NCBI RefSeq assembly: GCF_001267925.1
Contig: NZ_CP011409.1
Span: 3,844,001 to 3,908,000, forward strand
Source of the DNA: Herbaspirillum hiltneri N3
GTDB lineage: Bacteria > Pseudomonadota > Gammaproteobacteria > Burkholderiales > Burkholderiaceae_D
Length of the DNA stretch: 64,000 nucleotides
Direction: 5' to 3'
Position 1 is the first letter of the stretch. Every line of letters starts with the position of its first letter. The position numbers and the translations under genes are program-made. Of this stretch, positions 63,995 to 64,000 are shown piece by piece. The notes under the pieces were generated by a model. That model was not told the DNA's origin and did not search any database. It was given only the letters and a program-made list of their open reading frames with translations.

Positions 63995-64000
63995 TCGATC

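Overview
The window is GC-rich bacterial chromosome with short intergenic gaps. Gene content suggests a betaproteobacterium, most likely Oxalobacteraceae (Herbaspirillum- or Collimonas-like): a bioMNY biotin transporter followed by a ligase and a thiolase, parE and parC flanking a lytic transglycosylase, a DUF2917 gene, and a MocR-regulated amino-acid cluster. The genus is an inference, since no rRNA or other marker is present.

Layout. 1-5.9 kb holds a cyclic-di-GMP and two-component signalling cluster: a soluble PAS histidine kinase, a response regulator with a degenerate HD-GYP domain, a further response regulator cut by the window edge, and a divergent REC-PAS-GGDEF-EAL-REC protein. 6.0-10.6 kb is a tightly overlapping operon with bioM, bioN, bioY, an acyl-CoA-ligase-like gene and a thiolase-like gene. 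10.6-16.9 kb has a nitroreductase, parE, a lytic transglycosylase and parC. 17-26 kb is mostly housekeeping and stress genes: two MFS transporters, a MarR regulator with a siderophore-interacting flavoprotein, a secreted protein of unknown function, a small heat-shock protein, a LysR regulator with a divergent tautomerase, and a metallo-beta-lactamase-fold lipoprotein. 26.1-32.9 kb is an amino-acid cluster (cupin, aminotransferase, RidA, DMT and LysE exporters, DUF2917, a threonine-dehydratase-like enzyme) with a divergent MocR regulator.

33.0-48.7 kb is the most striking region. It is one minus-strand type I secretion operon: TolC-like outer membrane protein, MotB/OmpA-like protein, HlyD adaptor, long MotA/TolQ-like channel, ABC exporter, then a giant (about 2,680 residue) repeat adhesin. 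A 9-bp minisatellite of about 20 units separates the exporter from the adhesin. The two motor-like proteins recall SiiA/SiiB of the Salmonella SPI-4 secretion system, so the cluster probably makes an ion-gradient-assisted adhesin exporter.

48.9-56.8 kb has htpG with a plausible sigma-32 promoter, then small housekeeping genes: FUSC-like, GNAT, glycine-zipper lipoprotein, Mpo1-like, SDR, hypoxanthine-DNA-glycosylase-like, orphan ParA-like and spermidine-synthase-like.

56,998-61,928 is a compact AT-richer island of about 4.9 kb in tRNA-Lys(CTT). The 5' half of the tRNA (38 nt) is duplicated at the two ends, and the intact tRNA on the right has a new promoter supplied by the island. Cargo is a UvrD-like helicase plus a DUF2290-like protein (recognised as an antiphage pair), a tyrosine recombinase, a DUF2726-like protein and a small phage-type HTH protein. 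Beyond the tRNA lie a poorly coding stretch and two adjacent paralogous membrane proteins.
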